From NCBI RefSeq assembly GCF_006716565.1, contig NZ_VFPG01000001.1, positions 4,216,001 through 4,280,000 on the forward strand: a stretch of 64,000 nt of DNA, read 5' to 3'. Source of the stretch: Nocardia bhagyanarayanae (GTDB taxonomy: Bacteria > Actinomycetota > Actinomycetes > Mycobacteriales > Mycobacteriaceae). The stretch's first letter is position 1. Every line of letters starts with the position of its first letter. A model generated the notes under the pieces. That model saw only the letters and a program-made list of their open reading frames with translations. It was not told the DNA's origin and searched no databases. Shown piece by piece: positions 44,348 through 53,117 of the stretch. Made by a program: the position numbers and the translations under genes.

Positions 44348-44392
44348 TTGCTTGCAGTCAGCAACTATATTTCAATTGCTTGAGCTAAGCAA
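44348..44392. promoter_or_regulatory. Two MarR operator dyads
   Basis: TTGCTTGCAGTCAGCAA (44348-44364) and TTGCTTGAGCTAAGCAA (44376-44392), both preceded by CAA, lie 28 bp apart and flank a TATATTT box that may be the -10. They sit directly before the MarR start. Confidence 0.8.
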
Positions 44393-44475
44393 CTAAATTC
44401 TCGGCTTCGAACCGGCGGGGGAGCGGGCTACGGTGGTTACCGCACTCGTGCACCGATCGACTCTCGGGAGGCGTC

Positions 44476-45285
44476 TTGCGCACCATCGCCCGCGTACTGC
44501 TCGTTCTGCTCGCCGTCGTATGCGGCATGGCGCCGACGCTGCCCGCGGCGGTGGGAGCGCCGAACGCGGCGACCATCGACGACGCCAGCGCGCGCAAGAT
44601 CGACGAGCTGCTGGCCTTGCGCGCAGGCGCTCCCGGTGCGACCAAGGGGGAGCTGATCGAGTTGCTGTCGAGCCGCTTCCTCGGCACGCCGTACCAGGCG
44701 AACATGTTGGTCGGCTCCGCGACGCAGCCGGAGCAGCTTGTCGTCGATCTGCGTCGGGTCGACTGCTTCACCTATCTCGACTACGTCGAGGCGCTGACCA
44801 GATCCGCCGATCGCGATCAGTTCGTGGCGAACCTGATCGAGACCCGCTACGCGGGCGGTCAGGTCGACTTCCGCAACCGCAAGCACTTCTTCACCGATTG
44901 GGCGCACGCGCCGAGAACCGCCGCGACCGACATCACCGCGTCGCTGAGCGCCGCCGCGGTCACCGTCGCCAAGCAGCTCAATGCGAAAGGGGATGGGGGG
45001 ACGTATCTTCCCGGGTTGCCGGTGGTAGCCCGCGACATCACCTACGTTCCGAGCGCCACGGTCGACCAGCAGATCATCGGCCAGCTGCGGACCGGCGACT
45101 ACATCGGGGCGTACGCCGACCAGCCCGGTCTGGACGTCACTCACGTCGGCATCTTCGTGATGACGCCCAACGGTCCGGTGTTCCGGAACGCGTCCTCGCT
45201 CGCCGCGCACAACCAGGTGGTGGATTCGCCGTTGCTCGACTACGTGCGGTCTACGCCGGGGATCGTGGTGCTTCGGCCGCAGTAG
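44476..45285 (+). CDS. Secreted DUF1460/AmiA-like cysteine amidase
   Basis: 269 residues from TTG 44476, with GGGAGG upstream. A signal peptide (ARVLLVLLAVVCGMAPTLPAA) precedes the DUF1460 fold. FLGTPYQANMLVG and the nucleophile region LRRVDCFTYLDYVEALTRS are present, as is DVTHVGIFV with the likely catalytic histidine. DUF1460 enzymes cut peptidoglycan amide bonds or related peptides. It is convergent with a deaminase gene. The substrate in this organism is unknown. Confidence 0.85.
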   Translation: MRTIARVLLVLLAVVCGMAPTLPAAVGAPNAATIDDASARKIDELLALRAGAPGATKGELIELLSSRFLGTPYQANMLVGSATQPEQLVVDLRRVDCFTYLDYVEALTRSADRDQFVANLIETRYAGGQVDFRNRKHFFTDWAHAPRTAATDITASLSAAAVTVAKQLNAKGDGGTYLPGLPVVARDITYVPSATVDQQIIGQLRTGDYIGAYADQPGLDVTHVGIFVMTPNGPVFRNASSLAAHNQVVDSPLLDYVRSTPGIVVLRPQ

Positions 45286-45301
45286 CGCGTCCGATCGGGT
45301 T

Positions 45302-45781
45302 TCAGCCCCGGGGTGTGCGGTGGAGTCGGTGTAGTTCGCGCATCGCACCCGCCAGTTGGGGTGCGGGACCGTCGGTGGGGACGCCCGGTGCGACCTCGTT
45401 GATCGGCAGCGACCGCACCGGCGCGGGCGGAACCCCGAGGTCGCCGAGCCACTCGGTCAACTGTGCCGCCGAGCTGGCGTAGACGATCCGGCCCAGACCT
45501 GCCCAGGCGTGCGCGGCCGAACACATCGGGCAGTGCTCGCCCGAGGTGTAGACGGTCGCGGCCGCGCGTTCGGCGGGTTCGAGGTTGGCGACGGCCCAAT
45601 AGACCAGTGCGAGCTCCGGATGCCGCGTCGGATCCCCACCGCCTTCCTCGTTCCGCTCCTCCGCCACGACCCGGCCCTTGCTGACGAGCAGGGACCCGAA
45701 CGGCGCGTTCCCGCCGTCGAGCGCCTCCCGCGCGAGGTCCACGCAACGCCGCAGGTACCGGAGATCGGCATCATCCACCAT
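45302..45781 (-). CDS. Nucleoside/guanine deaminase-like zinc enzyme
   Basis: 159 residues of the CDA fold. RHPELALVYW holds the zinc His and catalytic Glu (HPE replaces HAE). SGEHCPMCSAAHAWAG holds the two zinc cysteines. The size fits guanine deaminase or tRNA adenosine deaminase relatives. The HPE variant is a mild oddity that still keeps both needed residues. Confidence 0.88.
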   Translation of the reverse strand: MVDDADLRYLRRCVDLAREALDGGNAPFGSLLVSKGRVVAEERNEEGGGDPTRHPELALVYWAVANLEPAERAAATVYTSGEHCPMCSAAHAWAGLGRIVYASSAAQLTEWLGDLGVPPAPVRSLPINEVAPGVPTDGPAPQLAGAMRELHRLHRTPRG

Positions 45782-45842
45782 GTTCCGAGCCTATGCGCCC
45801 GCGGCGAGCTGAACGTCGGAGTCGTCGTTTCGGCAGCAGGCC

Positions 45843-46109
45843 TCACGGCTTCCGAAACAGCTCGAGCATCGCCGCGTAGGAGTTCGTGCCGTGCCCGGCG
45901 GCGATCGCCCGCTCCATGTCGACGCCTTGTACCGCGCTCTCGTGCAGCAGGTGCGCGCCGTGCTCGCCGGACCACGCCGCGGCGTCTCGCGCCTGCCCCA
46001 TGAGCCCGAGCCCGATAACCGTCACCGGTGTCCGGATGACACTCGCAGCGCCTGTCGTCACTTCAGCCTTTCGATCGTGAATCACTGTGACCCGCAGAGA
46101 CATTCGCAC
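45843..46109 (-). pseudogene. Imine-reductase-like dehydrogenase relic with internal deletions
   Basis: 88 codons. Residues ~26-40 (TPVTVIGLGLMGQA) are the N-terminal NADP loop of an imine reductase. Next comes ARDAAAWSGEHGA from the middle of that enzyme, then HLLHESAVQGVD and ERAIAAGHGTNSYAAMLELF from its extreme C-terminus. Full enzymes are about 290 residues, so at least two in-frame stretches have been deleted. Only the ends and a central piece survive. Confidence 0.7.
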
Positions 46110-46242
46110 GTCATCTCGAGAGGCGACAAGAGGTTGCTTTCCGGTCTGGGACTAACCGGGAAGTAAGCATCGAGGTCGCCGCGCCTCGGCGACGCGCGCG
46201 TGGAGCGATCGTCATTTCACTATCTGGATATGCGCATCTATC

Positions 46243-46556
46243 TATAGATTGCGGAAATGGCGCCAACCGGCGAACAGCGCGTCGGCTATGGCGTTGGCGG
46301 CCAGGACGTCGTAGGCGCGGTTGTAGACGACCGCTGGCTTATGTGGCCAGGCGGCGACCAGCTCGAGCAGGCTCGGATCGACGCGGTCGTCGGAAACCGC
46401 CCGCGCTCGCGGGCCGAGTCCTGCAAGCCGGAACAGGTGCCCGCGCGCGTCCTCGTCCAGCTATAGCGCGGCGGCCAGCGCCTCGGCGGCCTGCGTTCCC
46501 GGCCTTGTTCGAGGCGGGTGAAGTAGTCCGCGCTGACCCCGGCCAGATGTGCGCAC
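46243..46556 (-). pseudogene. XRE/MmyB-type regulator relic
   Basis: Minus-strand reading gives AHLAGVSADYFTRLEQGRER, then after a frame change EALAAAL, a TAG stop, and LDEDARGHLFRLAGLGPR followed by PSLLELVAAWPHKPAVVYN and RAYDVLAANAIADALFAGWR. This is the linker and ligand domain of an XRE/MmyB regulator. The N-terminal HTH start is missing, cut off next to a direct repeat. Confidence 0.65.
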
Positions 46557-46560
46557 TACG

Positions 46561-46700
46561 TACTCTATGTCGCCTGAGCAGCGCGAAGAACGGCTCAGAA
46601 TTCCTCTCTCAGTTCCACCACCAACCGGGTCGGCCGATTCAGTCAGCCCCAGGAGGCATTTCGAGTGCCAGACAGGCTGTCCGACCGCGCGATAGGCGGC
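46561..46700. repeat. Direct repeat, copy 1 (~140 bp)
   Basis: This segment matches 50731-50871 with about seven differences, in the same orientation. It contains a CTGAGC/GCTCAG hairpin. On the minus strand it encodes REEF, a stop, then AVLRAAQA, the same linker that leads into the EndoU domain in copy 2. Here it runs instead into the XRE relic. Confidence 0.85.
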
Positions 46701-46792
46701 AGTAGCGGATGTTCCGCTGGGCGCTGGGTATTGGGTCTTACCAGCAGTTCCGGGCCGCACGAACAGCGCAGACATACGGCGCGTCCGTCCGG

Positions 46793-47406
46793 TCAATCTC
46801 CTTGAAGTGGGGCATCAATCTCGACCCGAGATCCGACCGGACCGTCAGGACCCAGATTCCACTCGTGAGCGTGTATGAGCGGTATAGCGCAGCACGCTGC
46901 GAGGCTCTCACTCGCGGTGAGAATTCGTTTCGCTTGCCCCTCATCTTCGACCTCGAATTCGATCCCAGCCGCTTCATGCAGCGAGTCGCACGTAACCAGT
47001 GTGTCCTGGAACAGTCGGGGAAGCTGATAGAGGGCGAAATCAGCTCGGTTACTCCGGAACTCGGGCTTGATGGTGGCGAGTATCCCCCCGGGCTCACCCC
47101 ATCCGTTCCTCATGGCTTCGCCCATCGAAAAATGCAGCGACCTACTCGTAGCGCTGTGAAGATAGCGATAGAGCGGCCCTCTGCCGGTTCGCTCCGCGAC
47201 CCAGTCCGCAGGCGGGGACACACGTTTCCCCCACCCGAGAGCTTCGCCGCGCTTCTTCAGCTCACCCTTCAACTCGCTCTCCTGGTCCGCTGCCGTGTTG
47301 CTACGGCCTCCCACGTCAAGTCGCCGATGACCAGGCCCTGGCGAAGTGACGCGAGCCATTCTTCGACCACTGCGAGCCGCGCCTCAGAATCGGTTTTGTG
47401 ACCCAT
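46793..47406 (-). pseudogene. Frameshifted helical hypothetical protein
   Basis: One frame starts MGHKTDSEARLAVVEEWLAS and ends in a stop near 47305. The next frame continues GELKKRGEALGWGKRVSPPAD, then SRSLHFSMGEAMRNGWG, LYQLPRLFQDTLVTCDSLHEAA and a C-terminal tail. Together they read as one ~200-residue helical protein broken by a frameshift near 47300. The pattern recalls DUF5677-like proteins, but I am not certain. It lies within the toxin/immunity island. Confidence 0.5.
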
Positions 47407-47848
47407 TTGATCAGCTTGCACGCATACCCCTCACGAAGCCGCCACTTTTCAACCAACCTGCTCGCCCAGTCGGGATCATGCCCAGCCGCAACAGCATGAC
47501 GGATACCGAACAGTATTCGATGCCTTTCGGTACCGCGGCCGCGTGAAACGCACGAACCTCGGCATGTGCGGATGGTTGAGATGTCATGTGGCTGAGGCCG
47601 TGAAGGCGGACAGGATGCAGTTCAGTTGGCCCACCGAGCCGATCCAGAGATGCGATTCTGTCGTCCACGCGACATGAGGTCGGGTCTCTCACCAGGGATA
47701 CGCGCGTCCCGCGGCATCATCGGACGGTCTGCACCGCAGTGGATCTCACTCCTCAGATCGCCCGCCCAGCGGCATTTCCGGACATTCTGCGGAAGAATCA
47801 CCTCCTCGACCGCGAATAGCCGGGACGGAGATGCGTTAAGGAGTGCAG
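47407..47848. other. Gene-poor stretch in the island
   Basis: Only short frames without ribosome sites or family resemblance were found on either strand. No repeat or IS end was recognised. Confidence 0.4.
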
Positions 47849-48322
47849 ATGGCAGACATGACCATGACCTGGGAGCTCGCTGGCACAGGCTGGGTTCGTG
47901 TTCACGTTTCCGACAACGGCAACGGCAACGGCAACGAGGCCGAAGCTATCGCGTCTTATCTCACCGAAGCCCCGGAAGACATGCTCAACGCTGTGGCCAG
48001 CCTCCGGAGCGGGGACGCTACTGCCCAAGTGTTTTTCGAAGCCGAGCCGAATGCCTACATCTGGCTGTTCGACAGCACGGACTCAAAGGTACATATCCGC
48101 CTGGTGGGACGGGAGTACAGTGACGACCCGGACTCCGCCGTAACAGAGCTGTGGTCCACCAACCAGACTCTTGATCATCTCGTGTGCACTGTGATCGGAG
48201 CGTTCGAGGAAGTAGCACGGCAACACGGCGACGACGGCTACCTGAAGGAGTGGTGTAGGCCCTTCCCCCATGCCGCACTTCAGGCGCTTGTCGAGGCCCA
48301 ATCCAACGCGAGGCGTCACTGA
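47849..48322 (+). CDS. Putative immunity-type acidic protein
   Basis: 157 residues from ATG 47849, five bases after AAGGAG. It is acidic, with paired beta-strands (MTWELAGTGWVRVHVSD, then AQVFFEAEPNAYIWLFD and KVHIRLVGREYSD) and a C-terminal helix. A short NGNGNGN repeat lies near residue 25. This composition is typical of immunity proteins such as Imm1-like families. The family is not certain. It is isolated from any toxin on its strand. Confidence 0.6.
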   Translation: MADMTMTWELAGTGWVRVHVSDNGNGNGNEAEAIASYLTEAPEDMLNAVASLRSGDATAQVFFEAEPNAYIWLFDSTDSKVHIRLVGREYSDDPDSAVTELWSTNQTLDHLVCTVIGAFEEVARQHGDDGYLKEWCRPFPHAALQALVEAQSNARRH

Positions 48323-48526
48323 TAAGACCGATGATCTTGTTCGGGCTGGCGCGTCGATCAAGGCCATAATCGGCAGATCAGTGCGTACCAGCAGGGCCTC
48401 GTCGCAGCAAGTTCGCCTTCGAGGCGAGTGCTCAGAGCCTGGATACAGAGAGAGGGCCGCTGGCGACCCTCGGCTGAGGGCGGCATCGGATCAGATCGAA
48501 TCGCATGCTCGCGTAGCATCCGCGCA

Positions 48527-49039
48527 ATGAGTGAATTCCCGACCGCCGCTGACGAGGCGAAGTTCTGGAGCCTTGTCGAGTCGGCTTGGGGGCTGGTCGG
48601 CAGCGAGCCTGCCGAGCTGCGGAAAGCATTGCTGGACAATGATAACGATGAGGCAGCCTATGCGCTGCACGAGCATCAGGGCGCATTTCTCGAGGGCTTG
48701 CGCACACTCGGGCGCGAGATGTCGGCCGCGGAACTGACCGCGTTGGACCGGGTGGTCGAACGCAAGCTCTACGACATCGACCGGGCCGATATCCACGAGA
48801 TCACCGACGGCTCAGACGACGGGTTCCTCTACTGCCGCGGGTTCATCGTGGCGATGGGCCGGGACTACTACGACGCGGTTGTCGCGGATTCCGGGATGGC
48901 CGTGCCCGACGCGGAGTGCGAGACTATGTGCTACCTCTTCGCCCACATCCATAACGAACGATTCGGGGACTTCCCCGACACCGGCTCCGGAATCACCCGG
49001 GAAAGCTTCTCCAACGCCGAAGGCTGGGCCGAAGGCTGA
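48527..49039 (+). CDS. DUF4240-domain protein
   Basis: 170 residues from ATG 48527. The DUF4240 pattern is clear: EAKFWSLVESAWGLVG at the start, then a central helix and EITDGSDDGFLYCRGFIVAMGRDYYDAVV. DUF4240 proteins are widespread in actinobacteria and several sit next to polymorphic toxins. Function is unknown; immunity is a guess from context. Confidence 0.8.
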   Translation: MSEFPTAADEAKFWSLVESAWGLVGSEPAELRKALLDNDNDEAAYALHEHQGAFLEGLRTLGREMSAAELTALDRVVERKLYDIDRADIHEITDGSDDGFLYCRGFIVAMGRDYYDAVVADSGMAVPDAECETMCYLFAHIHNERFGDFPDTGSGITRESFSNAEGWAEG

Positions 49040-49444
49040 AGCGGCGGCTCGACGACGCGGTCGTGCGTAGCCACACCAGAGCTATTGGCCGTCCGGCGAC
49101 AGTTCGATCGTTACAGGGACATCCGGATCCATCCGCCAAGGGTTGCCAGCTGTCCCAAAACGGCCGAAGAACATGCACGATCATCGGCAATATGGTGCGT
49201 TTGGCCGACCAAGAGGAGTAGGGCCAGTGGATCTTCCATAGCCCAGCGCTGGCCGCTTCGGACCGTGCGGAATCGCCCAGCGGCTGACACGAGTTCGGGG
49301 ATTCGTGGCCGAAACCGCTGGCCTGCAACGAGCACGCCAGCGTGGCAGCTGGCGGGCTAGTGCCTTGTCCGGGAAGGTTGATGCGGTAATCGCCGGGGTG
49401 GCGGGTTGAACCGGAGGCCTTGACCGGCGATGCTGCCGGTGGAG
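49040..49444. other. Non-coding or decayed stretch before IS fragment
   Basis: Minus-strand pieces such as AMEDPLALLLLVGQTHHIADD look protein-like but are broken by frame changes. No family was recognised. Nothing convincing on the plus strand. Confidence 0.35.
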
Positions 49445-49720
49445 GTGATGCCGGTGGCTCGCAAGCCGGATGTGTTCGGCAGAGCGGTGACTCCGGAGGG
49501 AGGGTCGCAAGCTGGCCCAGATCGCCCGGCGTAGCAAGGTGCCGGTGCGGATGCGGCGGACGGTGGTGGTGATGGCCTCGGCCCAGCATCAACCGGTCGG
49601 GGCGATCGCGAAGTTGATGCAGGTCTCGGAAGCTTATGTGCGGCAAGTGATTCACGACTTCAACGCGCATGGATTCGAGGCGCTGGACCCAAAATGGAGC
49701 GGGGGCAGGCCGGCGAAGAC
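49445..49720 (+). mobile_element. IS630-family transposase N-terminal fragment
   Basis: The reading MPVARKPDVFGRAVTPE changes frame at 49497-49503, then continues KLAQIARRSKVPVRMRRTV, SAQHQPVGAIAKLMQVSEAY and HDFNAHGFEALDPKWSGGRP. This is the HTH half of an IS630-type transposase. The DDE half is absent. The end abuts, and probably interrupts, the minus-strand gene at 49718. Confidence 0.75.
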
Positions 49721-49918
49721 CACGTGGTCGGCGAGGCTGTGCATCCGCACCGTGGACTCGGCCCCTCTCATCCGAAGGTCATTGACCAGCTTGTCGTCGC
49801 CGTCAAGCCGGTGCAGCGCCTCGGTGAGCTCCTGGCCGTGGGTGTCCATTGTCTCGTCGAGCTTGCGCTTCATCGCTTCCCAGGTCTCGTGCAGTTGCTT
49901 GGCCTTGTCCGCGTCCAT
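49718..49918 (-). pseudogene. Helical hypothetical protein truncated by IS fragment
   Basis: MDADKAKQLHETWEAMKRKL, then THGQELTEALHRLDGDDKL and STVRMHSLADHVVFAGLP, after which the frame enters IS630 DNA in antisense. An alternative start lies at GTG 49945. About 67 natural residues remain. The downstream remainder is not found. Coiled-coil-like; function unknown. Confidence 0.5.
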
Positions 49919-49983
49919 GACCTCATCCTGCCCGGTCGCGCCCACCTGCTCACCCTCGAATCAGCGGCTTTCGCCATCCAGCT

Positions 49984-50343
49984 CTATTCGTGGCCCACAT
50001 TCAACTCCGCAAGCACCCGCTCATAACTCTCTATATAAAACATGGAGGAATTTTCTCTAGGGTTTCCAAACAATGGCAGGAGATCAGCTAAGGCATCACG
50101 CTCGGCCGCGCTGACCAAAATTTGATCTTTCACCAGAGTGGCGCAAAGGTTATCGATCAACAACGTCCACTCGCCGACCTCATTGAAAGTCCGGTACTGA
50201 GCTAGCGCTTCGGGCCGAAGGCGGTCCGAGAACCGTTCTAGAAGTTCCCGGGAATCGTTGTTCAGCTTGGCTAATTTAGCCTTCTGCTCCGGAGTGAACT
50301 GTCGCCTTTTGCGCCGAATGCTGGGCCTATCATCAGAATCCAT
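49984..50343 (-). CDS. Putative immunity protein of the EndoU toxin (MafI-like)
   Basis: 119 residues from ATG 50343, five bases after AGGTGA; a GTG start at 50352 is possible. It is helical: RRKRRQFTPEQKAKLAKLN, then FNEVGEWTLLIDNLCATLV and ERDALADLLPLFG. The EVGEW block resembles MafI-type immunity proteins. It begins 17 bp after the EndoU frame stops, the usual toxin-immunity order. The immunity role is inferred from position. Confidence 0.65.
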   Translation of the reverse strand: MDSDDRPSIRRKRRQFTPEQKAKLAKLNNDSRELLERFSDRLRPEALAQYRTFNEVGEWTLLIDNLCATLVKDQILVSAAERDALADLLPLFGNPRENSSMFYIESYERVLAELNVGHE

Positions 50344-50359
50344 CAGTGTCACCTAAGTT

Positions 50360-50764
50360 CTATTTGATCGGGTTGCCATTTGCGTCGTTCTTATACACGC
50401 CCGGACCACTGACCGGATAGCCCGTGATGATGTTGCCCGACGTGTCGACGACGACCTCTATGACAACACCATCCCGCGTACCAGTGACCAACCAAGTTCC
50501 GTGCTTCTGAAGAACAGGAACCTGATCGGGATTCTTAGCAACATCTTGAATGCTATTGATAATGTGGTCGTCCGTCCAAGTCTTATTGTCCGGGAATTCG
50601 GTCTTACCTGGTATGCCTGTCCCAGGCGCATGCCCTCCGCTGTTAACGTCGTCGCTCCCGTCTCCGTCGAGGATATGAATCTTCCTGAACTCGGTGATAG
50701 AGATACTGCTCGGAACAGGCCCCGTAACCTTACTCCATTTCGCCTGAGCAGCGCGAAGAACGGC
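50360..50764 (-). pseudogene. EndoU-type nuclease toxin tip without N-terminus
   Basis: The minus strand is open for 134 codons with no start codon. It reads AVLRAAQAKWSKV, then RKIHILDGDGSDD, SGGHAPGTGIPGKTEFP, WTDDHIINSIQDVAKNPDQV, GTWLVTGTRDGVVIEVVVD and IITGYPVSGPGVYKNDANG. The two histidines (HILDG and GGH), the terminal TGYPV and the overall spacing are those of bacterial EndoU RNase domains, found at the C-termini of CdiA and WXG-type polymorphic toxins. Its carrier protein is absent: upstream an in-frame TGA lies in the direct repeat. Confidence 0.78.
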
Positions 50765-50871
50765 TCAGAATTCCTCTCTCGGTTCCACCACCAACCGGGT
50801 CGGCCGATTCAGTCAGCGCCCAGGAAGCGTTTCGAGTGCCAGACAGGCTGTCCGACCGCTCGATAGGCGGC
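50731..50871. repeat. Direct repeat, copy 2 (~140 bp)
   Basis: Matches 46561-46700 in direct orientation with about seven differences, one a single-base indel. On the minus strand it encodes the segment just before the EndoU domain, so it looks like a pre-toxin linker shared by swapped toxin modules. Confidence 0.85.
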
Positions 50872-50975
50872 TACTTAAGACTGGTGGTAGGACTTGGTCC
50901 CGGCCAGGATCAGTCCCAGGTACCCGGTGGGAGGCTCTCTAAGCGGCTGCCCGCCAGCAGTATTGGCGTGGCTCG

Positions 50976-51757
50976 CTAATGGCTTGCGTCCCACCGGGTT
51001 ACCGTGCGGGTGTGGCTGGAAAGGGGGCCGAGGCGGTCGATGAAGGTTGCGGTCGGTCCGTCGGTGTCGATGGTCGCGAGTTCGATGATCGGGTCGGTGC
51101 CTTCGGTGACGGTCAGTTGGCCGGTGTGGTTGTTGATGTCGATGGCGGTGCATTTGCGGTTGGCGATCTCTCCGGGTGTGAGAACGTTGAACTTGATCTC
51201 CGGGAGGGCTTGGGCGTACCTGATGGTGATCATGTTCAGTGCTGCTTTGGAGGAGCTGTAGGCGAGCTCGTGGAATGTCGCAGGGGGTGCGTGGGGTCGG
51301 TCGCGATCGTCATGGATCCAATGGCGCTGGACACCATCACGACTCGTGGGTTGTCGGCCACTCGTAGCAAGGGGAGGAACGCTTTGGTGACCCTGATCGG
51401 CCCATAAACGTTGGTGTTGTATACGGAGTGAACCTCCGCGACCGTTACCTCCTCGGGGGTAACGATGTTGCCTGCGGCGCCCGCGTTGTCGACGAGTACG
51501 TCCAGCCGGTCCGTGTGCTGTCGGACGAGGCCTACAGCGTCGGCCATGGACTGGTCCGAGGTCACGTCCAACGGGACCATGGTCACGTTGACGCCGCGGG
51601 CGCTCAGTTGGTCGGCGGCTGTTCGTCCTCGTCCAGGGTCACGTGAGCCGAGAAAGATCGTCCAGCCTTGTTCTCCGAGTCGGCGGGCGGTCTCCAAACC
51701 AAGTCCTTTGTTGCCTCCGGTGATCAGTGTCGAGGTTGATTGTGGAGTCGTGGTCAT
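50976..51757 (-). pseudogene. SDR oxidoreductase, frameshifted at a G5 tract
   Basis: The first part has LITGGNKGLGLETARRLGEQ and DVLVDNAGAAGNIV and continues to DPTH. There the frame shifts at GGGGG 51283-51287. The catalytic YSSSKAAL and the remainder (MITIRYAQALPEIKFNVLTPG) are in the next frame. Joined, it is a complete ~260-residue classical SDR. It is 40 bp after a DoxX gene and part of a divergent unit with an ECF sigma factor. A sequencing error is possible. Confidence 0.82.
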
Positions 51758-51797
51758 GTGGTTTCTCCTTTGATGGTGGTTCCGGCGGCCAGCCGAG

Positions 51798-52178
51798 TCA
51801 GGCGAAGGGTTCGAGGCTGAAACGGCCCCAGGCCACGAAGACGGCCATGGCCAGGTAGAGCACCTCGGCGACGGCCGTGGCCCATAATCCGCGCCGGATC
51901 CGCACGATGATCGCCCCGCCGAAAAGCAGGGCCGTGCCGGTCGCCGCCACCGGCACCAGGATCGGTGCGATGTCGAGCACGGCGGGCAGGATCAGCCCCA
52001 CTGCCCCCATAAGGTCCACGACGCCAAGAGCTTTCAGAGCAGCCGGGCTGAAATCCTCGGCCCACGCGGCATATTTACCGGCGGCCAGAATCTTCTCCTT
52101 GGGGATCACCAGCTTGGCGCTGCTGGCAAGGAGCACGGCCGCCAGCACTCCGGCGACGATCCACAAAGCGACGTTCAT
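51798..52178 (-). CDS. DoxX-family membrane protein
   Basis: 126 residues with four transmembrane helices. AAVLLASSAKLVIPKEKILAAG and ALKALGVVDLMGAVGLILPA are DoxX-family blocks. DoxX proteins act in quinone or thiol redox at the membrane. It heads a short operon with the frameshifted SDR and is divergent from the ECF sigma gene 75 bp away, which probably controls it. A TGTC...CGTC box pair reading toward it lies at 52225-52252. Confidence 0.85.
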   Translation of the reverse strand: MNVALWIVAGVLAAVLLASSAKLVIPKEKILAAGKYAAWAEDFSPAALKALGVVDLMGAVGLILPAVLDIAPILVPVAATGTALLFGGAIIVRIRRGLWATAVAEVLYLAMAVFVAWGRFSLEPFA

Positions 52179-52253
52179 GATTGACTGCCTCCACTATTCA
52201 TGTCGGAATGGCTTCCTGCTGCTCTGACGGGTGACGGCGAGGAAACCAGACAC

Positions 52254-53117
52254 ATGAACGGAAACGAACTGCTCGCGAAGCGCTTCGAAGAACACCGGAG
52301 CCACCTGCGGGCAGTGGCCTACCGGATGCTGGGGTCGCTCAGCGAGGCCGACGACGCCATCCAAGTGACCTGGCTCAAGGCCGCCGGCGCCGACACCAGC
52401 GGCGTCGCGAACCTGGCCGGCTGGCTGACGACCGTGGTGGGCCGGGTCTGCCTGGACATGCTCAGGTCCCGCGAATCGCGCCGCGAGGACTCCCTCGACG
52501 AACACGGCGCAGGCCTCGTCCCGCGGCTTCGGGCCGATCCCGAGGAGGAGGCCCTGCTGGCGGACTCCGTCGGCCTGGCGCTGCTGGTGGTGTTGGACAA
52601 ACTCTCACCGACCGAACGGATCGCCTTCGTCCTGCATGACCTGTTCGCCGTACCGTTCGCCGACATCGCCGCGATCGTCGACCGCAGTCCCGAGACGACG
52701 CAGCGGATCGCCAGCCGGGCGCGCGGGCGGGTGCGAGGCAACCCCGGGTCGGGCAGCGACAACCGGATGCGGCGATACCGAGCCGTCGAGGTGTTCCTGC
52801 GCGCCGCACAAAACGGCGAGTTCGAAGCGCTGCTGGCGATGCTCGACCCGGACGCGACCTACCGCACGGACGAGGCCGCACGCCTGCTGGGAGCGGGGAC
52901 CGACATCGACGGTGGCCGAGTCCTCGCCGAAGCGTTCTGCGGTAGGGCGCAGCCTGCCCGCGCGATCATGCTCGACGGCGAGCCGGGCATGGTGCTGGCA
53001 CCGCGCGGCACGCTGATGCTGGTAATGACCATGCGATTCGTGGGCGAGCGCATCGCCAGGATCGACGCGGTCGCAGATGACGACCGATTGTCGAGAATGG
53101 AACTCACGGTGCCATAG
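52254..53117 (+). CDS. SigJ/ECF41-type sigma factor with SnoaL-like C-terminus
   Basis: 287 residues from ATG 52254. Region 2 reads HRSHLRAVAYRMLGSLSEADDAIQ, and region 4 ends LFAVPFADIAAIVDRSPETTQRIASRAR. A C-terminal SnoaL-like domain follows (YRAVEVFLRAAQNGEFEALL, then DATYRTDEAARLLG). This fusion is typical of SigJ/ECF41-type factors, whose fused domain tunes activity. The divergent DoxX/SDR unit is the expected target. Confidence 0.88.
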   Translation: MNGNELLAKRFEEHRSHLRAVAYRMLGSLSEADDAIQVTWLKAAGADTSGVANLAGWLTTVVGRVCLDMLRSRESRREDSLDEHGAGLVPRLRADPEEEALLADSVGLALLVVLDKLSPTERIAFVLHDLFAVPFADIAAIVDRSPETTQRIASRARGRVRGNPGSGSDNRMRRYRAVEVFLRAAQNGEFEALLAMLDPDATYRTDEAARLLGAGTDIDGGRVLAEAFCGRAQPARAIMLDGEPGMVLAPRGTLMLVMTMRFVGERIARIDAVADDDRLSRMELTVP

